Assembly: GCA_022266195.1 (NCBI GenBank)
Contig: WHVY01000003.1
Location: 2,170,001-2,234,000, forward strand
Source of the DNA: Tetranychus cinnabarinus
Taxonomy: Eukaryota > Arthropoda > Arachnida > Trombidiformes > Tetranychidae
Direction: 5' to 3'
DNA length: 64,000 nucleotides
Below the pieces are notes generated by a model. That model did no database searches and was not told the origin of the DNA. It worked only from the letters and a program-made list of their open reading frames with translations. The position numbers and the translations under genes were made by a program. Shown piece by piece: positions 1-9,962 of this stretch (position 1 is the first letter of the stretch; the number at the start of each line of letters is the position of its first letter).

Positions 1-173
1 TTGTATCCGACTTAAAACTCAACTCTTGTTACCGGTAAACATTCTAATCATCCTTCTAAATCGATAATAAAGATTGCATTAACGAAAACGTGAATCATTT
101 TGAATCATCATTCATATTTTATTTCATTGCAATATTCAGGTAACAATATTTTCCAATTTTGTTCTCATCATTT

Positions 174-1833
174 TCAATCTACAGTGACTAGAGGCTTTGT
201 TTTTTGTAATTTTCGAGATAAACAGCAACAGAATGAAATGATTTTGAAAATTATATAGAATGGTTTCCAAATGATTGAGAAAATGGAGAAACCTAACCAA
301 ACACAGGCCAAAGTCATTAATTGAAAAACAAAATCAAAATAATTATATTGAGGTCGATGTTCATAGACAACATCAGGCCCTGATGACTTCCGAACGGTAA
401 CAAAAGCTTTACTCAGTGTACCAAGCACATTGACGATATCAGGTACTGATTCACTCAAAGATCCATGATAAGTTCCAGCTTCCTGTAAATAAAGAAAAGA
501 AACTTGAGTAAATCGGATAAAAAATAAATTCTGATAAGTTTAAACTCACCTGAAGACCATAAGATTGAAATTGACCATTTGGAACCATTGGCCTTGGAAT
601 ATAACCAGCTCCGCCGTTATTATAATTGATTGGTCTTGATGAGGTTCTATGTCTTTGAGTGTTGATGTAATGAGTTAAAACCATTGTCGTTGATTGACTG
701 TCAGCCATTTCAGTGACAAAATTGTAAAGTTCATCTTCGCAGTTGGGTTTGCATCGAGGTAGAGTGGCACAGAATTCAGCTCGATGGATTTGTAATGTTT
801 GACATTTTGCATTGGTACAGAAAGTGTCATTCGATCGTAACAGGTCACGTCTAACATTGATATCAGATGGTAAACAGTTGCAAGTTTGCCGGTACAAGGT
901 GAGTAAACATTGATCAACACAATCGTATTTAGATTGAGGAGGTTTCAAGTGAGGTGAAACAATGCCCATGAAGTTTCTTTCATCAACTAGTTTACCAGTG
1001 TTAACCTGTTCATTGTTGCCATTCATCGTTTGTTTATATTGATCACATCCAGTCCTGAACGGTGGAGGCATCCGTTTCTCAATTATCTTGTCAAATGTGA
1101 TCAAATAATTGTAACCAGGTTTCAATTTGGATATCTTTTGACTACTTAAGGGTAGCTCATTGGACTGGTGAATAGATATTGAAGCATCCAAATCATCTGT
1201 GAAAGCTTCCATGTTTGGTTTACGTCCAAATTCAATTTCAAGAGTCATCAGGTCACCATTTTTGGTTGTCAACAATCCATTTCCACCACCTTCATCACTG
1301 AACCTGGACCAGCGAACCTTTAAATCACGTGAAGATCGAATTGGTTTACCCAATTTACTAAAGAAAGTGTAACATCTTTTACCCAAACCAAAGTTGATAC
1401 TTTCCAGTGTTGGGACAATCTCATGGCAAGGAATTGGAGACACTTCAAACGTACCAGTTACTTGGTTAATAGTTGGTATCATCAAATTACACTTAATATC
1501 CTCCTCTTTGGCCTTATCAGCATTGAAATTGCGCCTAAACACCTCATTGGCTGCTTCAACAGCGCCTGGTTTGAGATCACTCTTAAAACAAAGAGTAACC
1601 GAGGGTAAATCAAATATTTCAGCAAAGGTTAAATTGGTGGTTATAGTCGTGGGAAAGCTTAGATAAACCTTAACTAACATCATGGATTGGCTGATGAATA
1701 AGAAACAACAGACAGAAAATACAACACTTTGAAACAATAAATTACAACAGTTACGCGAAGTTGATCTTTTCTCGTTTACGGTACTATTTCCACCTGATTC
1801 AATGTCAACCTGATTAGAGGGAAATACAGCCAT
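174..1833 (-). CDS. DEG/ENaC (pickpocket-type) amiloride-sensitive sodium channel subunit
   Basis: Two exons, 1833-550 and 482-174, joined in phase 0 through a CAG|GTGAGT donor and a TTACAG acceptor, give 530 aa. TM1 lies at about residues 31-53. It is followed by the family's post-TM1 block ending LPSVTLC (about 76-82), a Cys-rich extracellular loop, and TM2 with the G-x-S selectivity-filter signature (GFS, 492-494). Members form trimeric cation channels at the plasma membrane for mechanosensation, peptide sensing or chemosensation. Ligand and tissue cannot be told from the sequence. The ATG at 1833 is the first in-frame ATG of this exon. The cytoplasmic N-terminus is only about 30 residues and shows no His-Gly gating motif. 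A possible acceptor (TTTCAG) lies just upstream, so an extra 5' exon cannot be excluded. Family call is firm; subfamily unknown. Confidence 0.9.
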
Positions 1834-2738
1834 TTTGCAAAGGACACAAACACTCGCACTGATTCTCAAAACAGGACTGAAATGAGCTAACCACTGTTGT
1901 TATTATCTAATATGTGAATCACAGTCGAATGTGTTTAAAAAAAGCAAATGTCCATCTCAGTAAAATTATTGTTTTGATGATTGGTTGTTCGAAAGTTCAA
2001 AGACCTTAGACTATTATTCTCACCCAAGTCCGCCTCCTTATTATGGACAATCTGAAAGGTAATCAATGAATGACTAAATACTTTACATTCAAGATCATTC
2101 TACCCACCTCCCTCTCCTCCTTACCACCTTCTTACACCCTCTTTCCTTTGTGTTCATTATTATCAACCATTCATCATTATGGTAATAATTGACACTACTC
2201 TGGACAATTAATATCACTCAGACCAGGAAGAAGATGTGATCTGAAATTAAATTATGAAATCTGTTGATTTCTTGCATCGTTATTCGGAGATTCAACTGAT
2301 TTTGAAAATTTTCACAGCAAATATTTTCCCATTAACTTTAACGTGATTTTATCAATTTCAATACCTGTTGAGATAATGTTTGCCAACATTATATCATAAT
2401 TGGTAAAAAAAAGCATTTTAAAATTTCACAAAATTGTCCTTCGGGTAGAATAAGGTAAATCTTAATAAATTTAACATTTTAAATTGATAATTAATATTTT
2501 AAGAAAGCATTTCAACAAATTGCACTCTTATTGGATATTTTAAGTGAGCTTTAGTCTTCTCTACAACTACACTGTAAGTTTACTCACTTAACGTTTCACA
2601 GCAATCTATTTTATCCTTTATCCTTTCTGCCTTGTGGTTGCCATATGATTGTATTTATGTTGTTACATTTGTTTTTAATTTCACCAACGTTAATCAAGTT
2701 GGTTAGTCAATTAGTTAATTTATTGAATCTATCTACAC
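1834..2738. other. Intergenic region between DEG/ENaC and divergent NUDT21 paralogue
   Basis: AT-rich spacer between divergently transcribed genes. It should hold both promoters. I see no coding exon, RNA gene or repeat. A CT-rich patch lies near 2100-2150. Confidence 0.5.
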
Positions 2739-3590
2739 ATGGAGCGTAAAGATCAACCTGAAAAAACTCCTGAGAAAAATCCACCTCAGGCTATAGAAGT
2801 ACGGACTGTTACAGACAGCAATCCGTTCGGTGAATATTGTATAAACCTTCGGACCATTTATTTGTAAGTATTATTTCATATTTAAACTTCTTTCGGTTTA
2901 ACAATTCAACGATCATGAGATTATCAAGCTCATCGTTTTATTATATCACAACTTGTATGCTTTTGTATTGTAACACACATGTTTTTTTCATAATTGTAAA
3001 CCCACAGACATCCATTAGAGAGTTATATTTTTGGTACCAAAAAACCATTGTTTGAAAGAGACTCGTCAGTTCCTGCTAGATTTCAACGAATGGAGGAAGA
3101 ATTTGCAATCCATGGGATGAGGAGATCAGTGGAAGCTGTACTTCTAGTTCATCAGCATAAAGTACCACATGTCTTACTATTACAATTGGGTACAACCTTC
3201 TTCAAGCTGCCAGGAGGTGAACTTGCCATCGGTGAATCTGAATCTGAAGGAGTTAGAAGATTGATTAACGAGATGCTTGGACATGATATTTCTCCTGGTG
3301 CGGAAAACATTGCAGATCATTGGCAAGTTGCTGATGTTATTGGTAATTGGTGGAGGCCTAACTTTGAGACGCATCAATATCCATATATTCCAGCTCATAT
3401 AACCAAACCAAAAGAGCATAAAAAATTACTTTTAATCCAATTACCTGATACCGCCAGATTCGTGGTTCCAAAAAATTACAGATTAGTCGCAGCTCCAATC
3501 TTTGAATTGTTTGACAATACTCAAGGCTATGGACATATCATAGCAAGTATTCCGCAAATGCTTTGCCGTTACAATTTTGTTTACCTGTGA
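2739..3590 (+). CDS. Divergent paralogue of cleavage factor Im 25 kDa subunit (CPSF5/NUDT21-like)
   Basis: Exons 2739-2863 and 3008-3590 (phase 2 junction, GTAAGT donor, CCACAG acceptor) give 235 aa. The intron sits at the same codon as in the two neighbouring NUDT21 copies. The protein is a Nudix-fold CFIm25. This family does not hydrolyse nucleotides; it binds UGUA in pre-mRNA and sets poly(A) site choice with CFIm68/59. Residues equivalent to the human UGUA-contacting Glu55, Arg63, Glu81, Leu99 and Phe103 are all kept (here E58, R66, E84, L102, F106), as are the GNWWRPNF and HITKPKEHKK blocks. The first ~40 residues are unlike the other copies, and the segment after the Nudix helix (about 120-133) is rewritten. 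The open frame and conserved pocket argue for a working gene rather than a pseudogene, perhaps with restricted expression (inference). Confidence 0.88.
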
Positions 3591-5313
3591 TTTACCGAGC
3601 TTCATCCATTTTCTTAAAATCTCTTAGTGCTTCATTTAATCTATTATTTTTCAATTGCAAGCTATCAAAGTCTAAAATTTAACATCATCATTTTCACGGA
3701 TTCACTCAATATTTATCAGATAAAATTCAAAATGCATCCTGATTCATTTTTTCCCTGGTTGCCGTCCTTCTACCTAGTTTTTCAATCAATTTCAATCTGT
3801 CCAACCTTTTAACTTATCAACATCATCTTCTAAATTATATTGTTTTTGATTTGTTATTAGATTTATCAGCAATGTAATGAATATCAACCAGAGAAATAAT
3901 CTTTATAATAGTCTTATGAATATGTTTTCTTACAATTGATAAAATCTTTTGTAATTGCTTTTTCTCCTCTTTTTTGCACTGTTATTAATTATTCTCAGAA
4001 TGTACAAAAGGTAAAGCAAGTTTTAGAAAAGTGATTGATTTGACTTTTTTCAAATTCATTCCTTACACTTTCACTAATGACAGGTTGAGACTCAAGTTCA
4101 AAGACCCAACATCATTGTTTCCCAAGAAACTCTTTGTAATTACTAATCACTCTCTCCCACTTTTTCATATTTCAATAGCCAGTTCAGTAATATAAGTAAG
4201 TATAATTGTGATGAAAAAAAATAAAAACAATTCTATTTCCTTCCTTTCTTTACAAATGAGAAATAAATTTCCTCAATATCGACCTCTGGATAAAAGTAAA
4301 AACTTGCAAGTGCTCTTTGTGTACATTATTTAATTCACAATCTCACACTGCCATTCTGAATGATTGATTTGCTTGATTTTCTGTCCTTTATTAATTTATA
4401 TTTTCTTCATTTCTTTATCTAGATTTACTGTTCCAGGCCTTGATATTTGTATATTCCTGTTTTAATCTGTCTTGGATAGCTCATGTTTACATATGCGATT
4501 ACATTGCTGTTCACCTATTAGGGTCAATGTAAACTGTTTTTATAAAATTATTTGATGAATTTGTTGAAACAATTACGTGACAACAAATAAAACTTTTAAG
4601 TGCTGACAATCATGAGAGCTTTCAAAACAACACAGGAAACTTCTTATTTGATAGCTTTGTATTTCACATTGATAATTCTGAGTGATAAGTTAGATATGAA
4701 GATAAGTAATACTTGTTCACTCTTCTGAAAAACATTGAATGCGAAGGTTTATTTACATCAATAACATGGTCAACTCATTCAAATGAGCTGTTGAATTGTC
4801 TTGGCTCAAACATGATTATAATAGGAAATTTTGTATTGGTTCATCTAATTAATTCGGTTACATTGTTGGGTGATGAAGTAAAGCCCTTTTTCGATAGAGA
4901 TCATCATGTTTTGCATTAGACTCTGAAAAATAAACTTTTATTGATAATATCACATGAAGGTAAAGATTATCTCCACTTGATTACAAATCACTCGATATAT
5001 TGATAATAAAGAGTATATTCATTTTACTTGGCAAAGAGTAAATGATAACTTATGATAAATTATCATTGATTAACAATCGATGATTAAAAAAGAAAGATTG
5101 TCGACTGGCGCTGGTGAAAAGAAACAAGATTGGACATAAGCTACATCTAAGAAAACTGTGTTTAATTTTACCAAATTGTTGATGTAAACATGTTCAATGT
5201 GAGGATAAATCTTTCATTTTTAAGTTTCTTTACGTTGTTTTTGTTTTAAGTGTTGTTTTAATCATAAATTAATTAAGTATCTGTTAAGTTGTTAAATCAC
5301 ATCATATTTTACA
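3591..5313. other. Intergenic spacer between NUDT21 paralogues
   Basis: About 1.7 kb of T/A-rich sequence. The short open frames (for example 3627-3812 and 4713-4919) show no family similarity or splice logic. No RNA gene or repeat family recognised. Confidence 0.45.
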
Positions 5314-6141
5314 ATGTCAGTAACCGGTGTAACTATTAATACACCTTCAACTGGGTGGCCAAAAAATCAATCACAGTTCACTGGGAATTATCTTGCTGCA
5401 ACAAATTTACTCTCAGTTACATGTAACCGGACAATCAATCTGTAAGTAAACAAACTAAAAATAAAACAATTATTTTTTAGGCAACATCCATAAATATAAT
5501 TTATTAATATTTCTGTTTTCTTAATTGTCCATTAAAATATATTTGTGTGTCTATGTTTCGGTTGTTTCACCAGATATCCTTTAACAAATTACACTTTTGG
5601 TACAAAAGATGCTCTCTTTGAAAAAGACCCTTCTGTTCCAGCAAGATTCCAAAGGATGAAGGAAGAATTTGAAAAAGTAGGAATGAGACGATCAGTCGAA
5701 GGAGTTCTTCTTGTTCACGAACATCGTTTACCTCATGTCTTACTATTACAGTTGGGTACAACATTCTTTAAATTACCCGGTGGTGAACTTAAAGCCGGAG
5801 AAGATGAGGTTGAAGGTCTTAAGCGTTTACTTACTGAAACATTGGGACGCCAAGATGGTATTGCTAATGAATGGACAATTGAAGATACAATTGGTAATTG
5901 GTGGAGACCTAATTTTGAGCCACCTCAATATCCTTATGTTCCTCCTCACATAACTAAACCAAAAGAGCACAAGAAACTATTTCTTGTACAACTACCGGAG
6001 AAAGCTTTATTTGCTGTTCCCAAGAATTATAAATTGGTTGCTGCACCGCTATTTGAATTGTATGACAATGCTCAAGGATATGGACCTATCATCTCTAGCT
6101 TACCTCAAGCCCTGAGTCGCTTCAATTTTATTTACTTATGA
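5314..6141 (+). CDS. NUDT21: Cleavage factor Im 25 kDa subunit, copy 1 of near-identical pair
   Basis: Exons 5314-5441 and 5574-6141 encode 231 aa (human protein 227 aa). From about residue 40 onward the match to CFIm25 is very close: Nudix region with LPGGEL, then GNWWRPNF, HITKPKEHKK, and a C-terminus ending FNFIYL. UGUA-binding residues are present (E59, R67, E85, L103, F107). It acts in the nucleus as the RNA-binding dimer of CFIm in mRNA 3'-end processing and alternative polyadenylation. The N-terminus (MSVTGV) is short, and the start is the first ATG in the exon. A second copy at 8660 differs at one residue (Asn versus Lys at position 26). The 132-nt intron is unrelated to the other copy's intron beyond its first ~13 nt. 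Confidence 0.95.
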
Positions 6142-6745
6142 ATTAAATATACTTTATTATTGAACTAGATCAGGATCTAACTATCAATTCACATCTCTTT
6201 TACTCTTGTGTTTTTCCTACATCCTTATTTTTTCATATTTTTCAAGACCTCTAAAATGATATTCATTTTCTTCTAGACTCATATTTTATGCTTATTAACT
6301 CAACTTGTGAATCAATGTTGTTACGAGAAATTGTAAGAGATCAACTGAATATATAATCTGATGGTGCAACAAGTTTTCAACAAAATTAAATTTGTTCATT
6401 TCAGTTAATGATTTAATTTCTGATTTCATATACTCTCAAAATTTTATAAATGTAAATGTTTGGATTTTTAGACTTTATCATATTGGGCTGAATGTCATGA
6501 TAATGATTTAATAACAGTGATCTTGAACAAATCCTTGAATGATAGTATCCATTGCAATAGTACAACTCGTCTAAAGAAGAGAACAGAAAAGTTTGATTCT
6601 CATCATATTTAGAGGAAACAGATTGTTCATGAAATCACGATAACCAACAGTTTCACTTGCAAGCTATTAAATATTTTAATCACTGTATTAATCATTAGTT
6701 ATCATTTTTATTTGTATAAAACAATATTATCGAAGACAAGAAAAA
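6142..6745. other. Convergent spacer, NUDT21 copy 1 / PSMC5 3' ends
   Basis: AT-rich 3' flanks of two convergent genes. No coding signal. The sequence directly after the stop codon is unlike the corresponding 3' flank of the second NUDT21 copy. Confidence 0.5.
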
Positions 6746-8181
6746 TCACTTCCATAACTTCTTGATGGACATATTTCGTTCAGCATCTTTTTGCATTACT
6801 TTAGCCACAGCCATTTCAAAATCTTCTTGAGTGACATGAACACGACGTTCTCTTAAAGCGTACATACCAGCTTCAGTACAAACACCTTTAACTTCTGCAC
6901 CAGAAGCACCAGGCATCATTTCTGCGATTTTTCTCAGGTTGATTCCTCGAGTAAGGTTCATCTTCCTAGAGTGAATTTTTAATATATCCAAACGAGCTTC
7001 TTCATTTGGAGGTGGGAATTCAATTTTACGGTCAATTCTACCAGGACGAAGAAGAGCTGGGTCAAGAATATCTATTCTGTTGGTTGCCATGATCACTTTG
7101 ATGTTTTTAGTGGCTTCAAAACCGTCCAATTGATTAAGAAGCTCCAACATAGTTCTTTGAACCTCAGAGTCTCCTCCGGAGCTTGATTCAATACGAGAGG
7201 AACCGATAGAGTCGATTTCATCCATAAAAATGATTGATGGTGCATGTTCTCGAGCCATAACGAACAATTCTCTGACCATACGAGACCCTTCTCCGATGAA
7301 TTTTTGAACAAGCTCGGATCCTGAGACTCTGATAAAAGTACAATCGGTGTGATGAGCCACAGCTCGGGCCAAGAGTGTTTTACCTGTTCCTGGAGGCCCA
7401 TAAAGGAGTACACCTAAGAGATAGAATCGATAATAAGAGAAATATTTGAATTAAAAGATGTGACAAGAAATTACATCGAAATAACATACCTTTAGGCTGA
7501 GCAATTCCAAGAGCTTCAAATAATTCTGGATGCTTTACCGGCAATTCGATAACCTCTTTAATTTCCTGAATTTGTTTACCTAAACCACCAACCATCTCGT
7601 ACGTTGAGTCAGGTACTTTTTCGACCATCATAAGACTAACCAGTGGGTCAACTTTATTCGGTAGTATCTTGTGTAGCGTATAACTGTCATTGCGAAGGGC
7701 AACACGGCAATTTGGAGTAACATCCTTTATATCGATATTTTTGTCGATGTCAACGACAAATTTACCTTCTGGATGGACTTTCACTAGCACTTTTTTCTTA
7801 TCTATAGGTTTAACAACTTCACCAACATAAGAACCTTGTTCTTGAAGTAATTGCAATTCCTCTCTTAACATCCTAACTGTCAGAGAAAAAAAACAAAAGA
7901 AAATTTATTAAAAATTAGTGTTTGTCAGTAATTATTGTTACAATTATTAGCATAGGAAGCAGATGAGTAGAAACTAGAAAATATATATTGAATATTGAGA
8001 ACAATACAAAGACAATGGTCAAATTAAACTCACCTTTAGCGTTGAGTTCATTCCTCTGGGCTTGAAGACGACGCAAATTCTGGGTCTTTTCTGTCACAAC
8101 TAATTGTAATTCCTCAATCTTGGTGATGTAATAGGCCTTCAAACCTTCACCTTTACGTTCATCAATCTCCATTTCTGGCAT
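6746..8181 (-). CDS. PSMC5: 26S proteasome regulatory ATPase subunit 8 (Rpt6)
   Basis: Exons 8181-8034, 7876-7490 and 7413-6746 join in frame to 400 aa (human 406). An N-terminal coiled-coil segment (about 15-55, KIEELQL...QRNELNAK) is followed by the OB domain and an AAA+ module. The AAA+ module has Walker A GPPGTGKT (184-191), Walker B ending FMDEID (to about 246), the sensor and Arg-finger region (RPGRIDRKIEFP), and the C-terminus MSIKKLWK. It is one of the six Rpt ATPases that unfold substrates and open the 20S gate. Its sequence is close to vertebrate PSMC5 throughout. It lies between the two near-identical NUDT21 copies on the opposite strand, and its start is 478 bp from the start of NUDT21 copy 2 (head to head). 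Confidence 0.96.
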
Positions 8182-8659
8182 GGTGACGATTAATAGGTAA
8201 AAAATAAAACTGAATTTAATTAGAAAAACCAAGTGGACTAAAAAAGCAAACCAAGATGAGTTTGCCAAAACAGAAAAATAAGGGACCTTTCAAAAATTAT
8301 CAATAATCTGGAAGTTGAATTAAAAGGGCAATTTAATTACGAAAGTTGAACCAGAGCTCGATGAGAAATAATTAATCTGATGAAATTGACTATCTATAAA
8401 ATAAATCCAACAATATAATTAATTAAAAGGAACAGGAGTTTGATTAAAGAGCTAAATCATAATTAAATTACCATAAAACCTAATAAAACGAATGCAGCTC
8501 CATCTATCGTATCTAACATATGTTTGCAAAAGCAAATTTTTACAGATCAGTGAATGTTTTTAAATTTTCTGTTTTCGAGGGTGATTCTGAAAAGACTGTC
8601 TGTTTTAACCAGTTAATTGTTAGTTTGATTGGAAAATACTAATCTGATAATATTGAATA
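8182..8659. promoter_or_regulatory. Putative bidirectional promoter between PSMC5 and NUDT21 copy 2
   Basis: The 478 bp between two divergent start codons must carry both 5' UTRs and core promoters. It is AT-rich, with no clear TATA box identified. The role is inferred from position only. Confidence 0.4.
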
Positions 8660-9498
8660 ATGTCAGTAACTGGTGTAACCATTAATACACCTTCAACTGG
8701 GTGGCCAAAAAATCAATCACAGTTCACTGGGAAATATCTTGCCGCAACAAATTTACTCTCGGTTACATGTAACCGGACAATCAATCTGTAAGTAAACAAA
8801 TTCAAAAATACCTTTTTCTGATTAATTGGACTTTAACATGCTTAATTGCTGTAATATTATGCATAAATATGCTTTATTAAACTTTATGTTTCCTTTATTG
8901 TCTATATTTATCTATACTTTTTTCCACCAGATATCCTTTAACAAATTACACTTTTGGTACAAAAGATGCTCTCTTTGAAAAAGACCCTTCTGTTCCAGCA
9001 AGATTCCAAAGGATGAAGGAAGAATTTGAAAAAGTAGGAATGAGACGATCAGTCGAAGGAGTTCTTCTTGTTCACGAACATCGTTTACCTCATGTCTTAC
9101 TATTACAGTTGGGTACAACATTCTTTAAATTACCCGGTGGTGAACTTAAAGCCGGAGAAGATGAGGTTGAAGGTCTTAAGCGTTTACTTACTGAAACATT
9201 GGGTCGCCAAGATGGTATTGCTAATGAATGGACAATTGAAGATACAATTGGTAATTGGTGGAGACCTAATTTTGAGCCACCTCAATATCCTTATGTTCCT
9301 CCTCACATAACTAAACCAAAAGAGCACAAGAAACTATTTCTTGTACAACTACCGGAGAAAGCTTTATTTGCTGTTCCCAAGAATTATAAATTGGTTGCTG
9401 CACCGCTATTTGAATTGTATGACAATGCTCAAGGATATGGACCCATCATCTCTAGCTTACCTCAAGCCCTGAGTCGCTTCAATTTTATTTACTTGTAA
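8660..9498 (+). CDS. NUDT21: Cleavage factor Im 25 kDa subunit, copy 2 of near-identical pair
   Basis: Exons 8660-8787 and 8931-9498 give 231 aa with the same domain content as the copy at 5314. By eye, exon 1 differs at 5 of 128 positions (one amino acid, Lys26 for Asn26). Exon 2 differs at only 4 of 568, all silent or in the stop codon (TAA here, TGA there). The 143-nt intron and both UTR flanks cannot be aligned with copy 1 except for the first ~13 nt of the intron. Both copies look fully functional. Which one is ancestral cannot be told here. Confidence 0.95.
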
Positions 9499-9962
9499 AC
9501 AATTACAATTCATGCTTAATAAATCATTTTCATTTCCCACTAAATCATATTCATGCATTTAAATATTCCGACTGTATTAGCATTCATCTGATTTTGTATT
9601 TATTTTATTATTTTTTAAGTTATCATCAATTTGTCAAACAAATCTTATTTTTTAGACATTCACAAAACTGAAGTTATAATGTAAACTTGATCTTTTCAAT
9701 CATACTTCATAGCTTCATTAATTACACTTTCAATGTTTGTGTTAGAATAACTCAATATATTATATATTCTTATATTATTGTAAATTAAATAAACACACGT
9801 TGTTAAAATTAAAACACTAGAAGATTCAAACTTCTAAACGCGAAATAAGTTAAAGTCAAGAATCATAAAACTTCCACAATTAGCTTGCAGAATTGAATAG
9901 ATGCCATAAAGCTTTTAATTTGGTTTGCTATAACAATGGTTGAGTTATACATATATTGAAAG
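9499..9962. other. Convergent spacer, NUDT21 copy 2 / P450 copy A
   Basis: AT-rich 3' flank of two convergent genes. Several AATAAA-like hexamers are present. No gene seen. Confidence 0.45.

Noticed and set aside
1394..1666. Plus-strand frames opposite the DEG/ENaC exon
   Set aside because: Antisense shadows of a clearly coding minus-strand exon.
2800..3590. First NUDT21-like locus as a pseudogene
   Set aside because: The two exons join with good splice sites into a full-length frame, and all key residues are kept.
8182..8268. N-terminal extension of PSMC5 upstream of MPEMEIDE
   Set aside because: The extra residues are hydrophobic and absent from Rpt6 proteins; the ATG at 8181 fits the family start.
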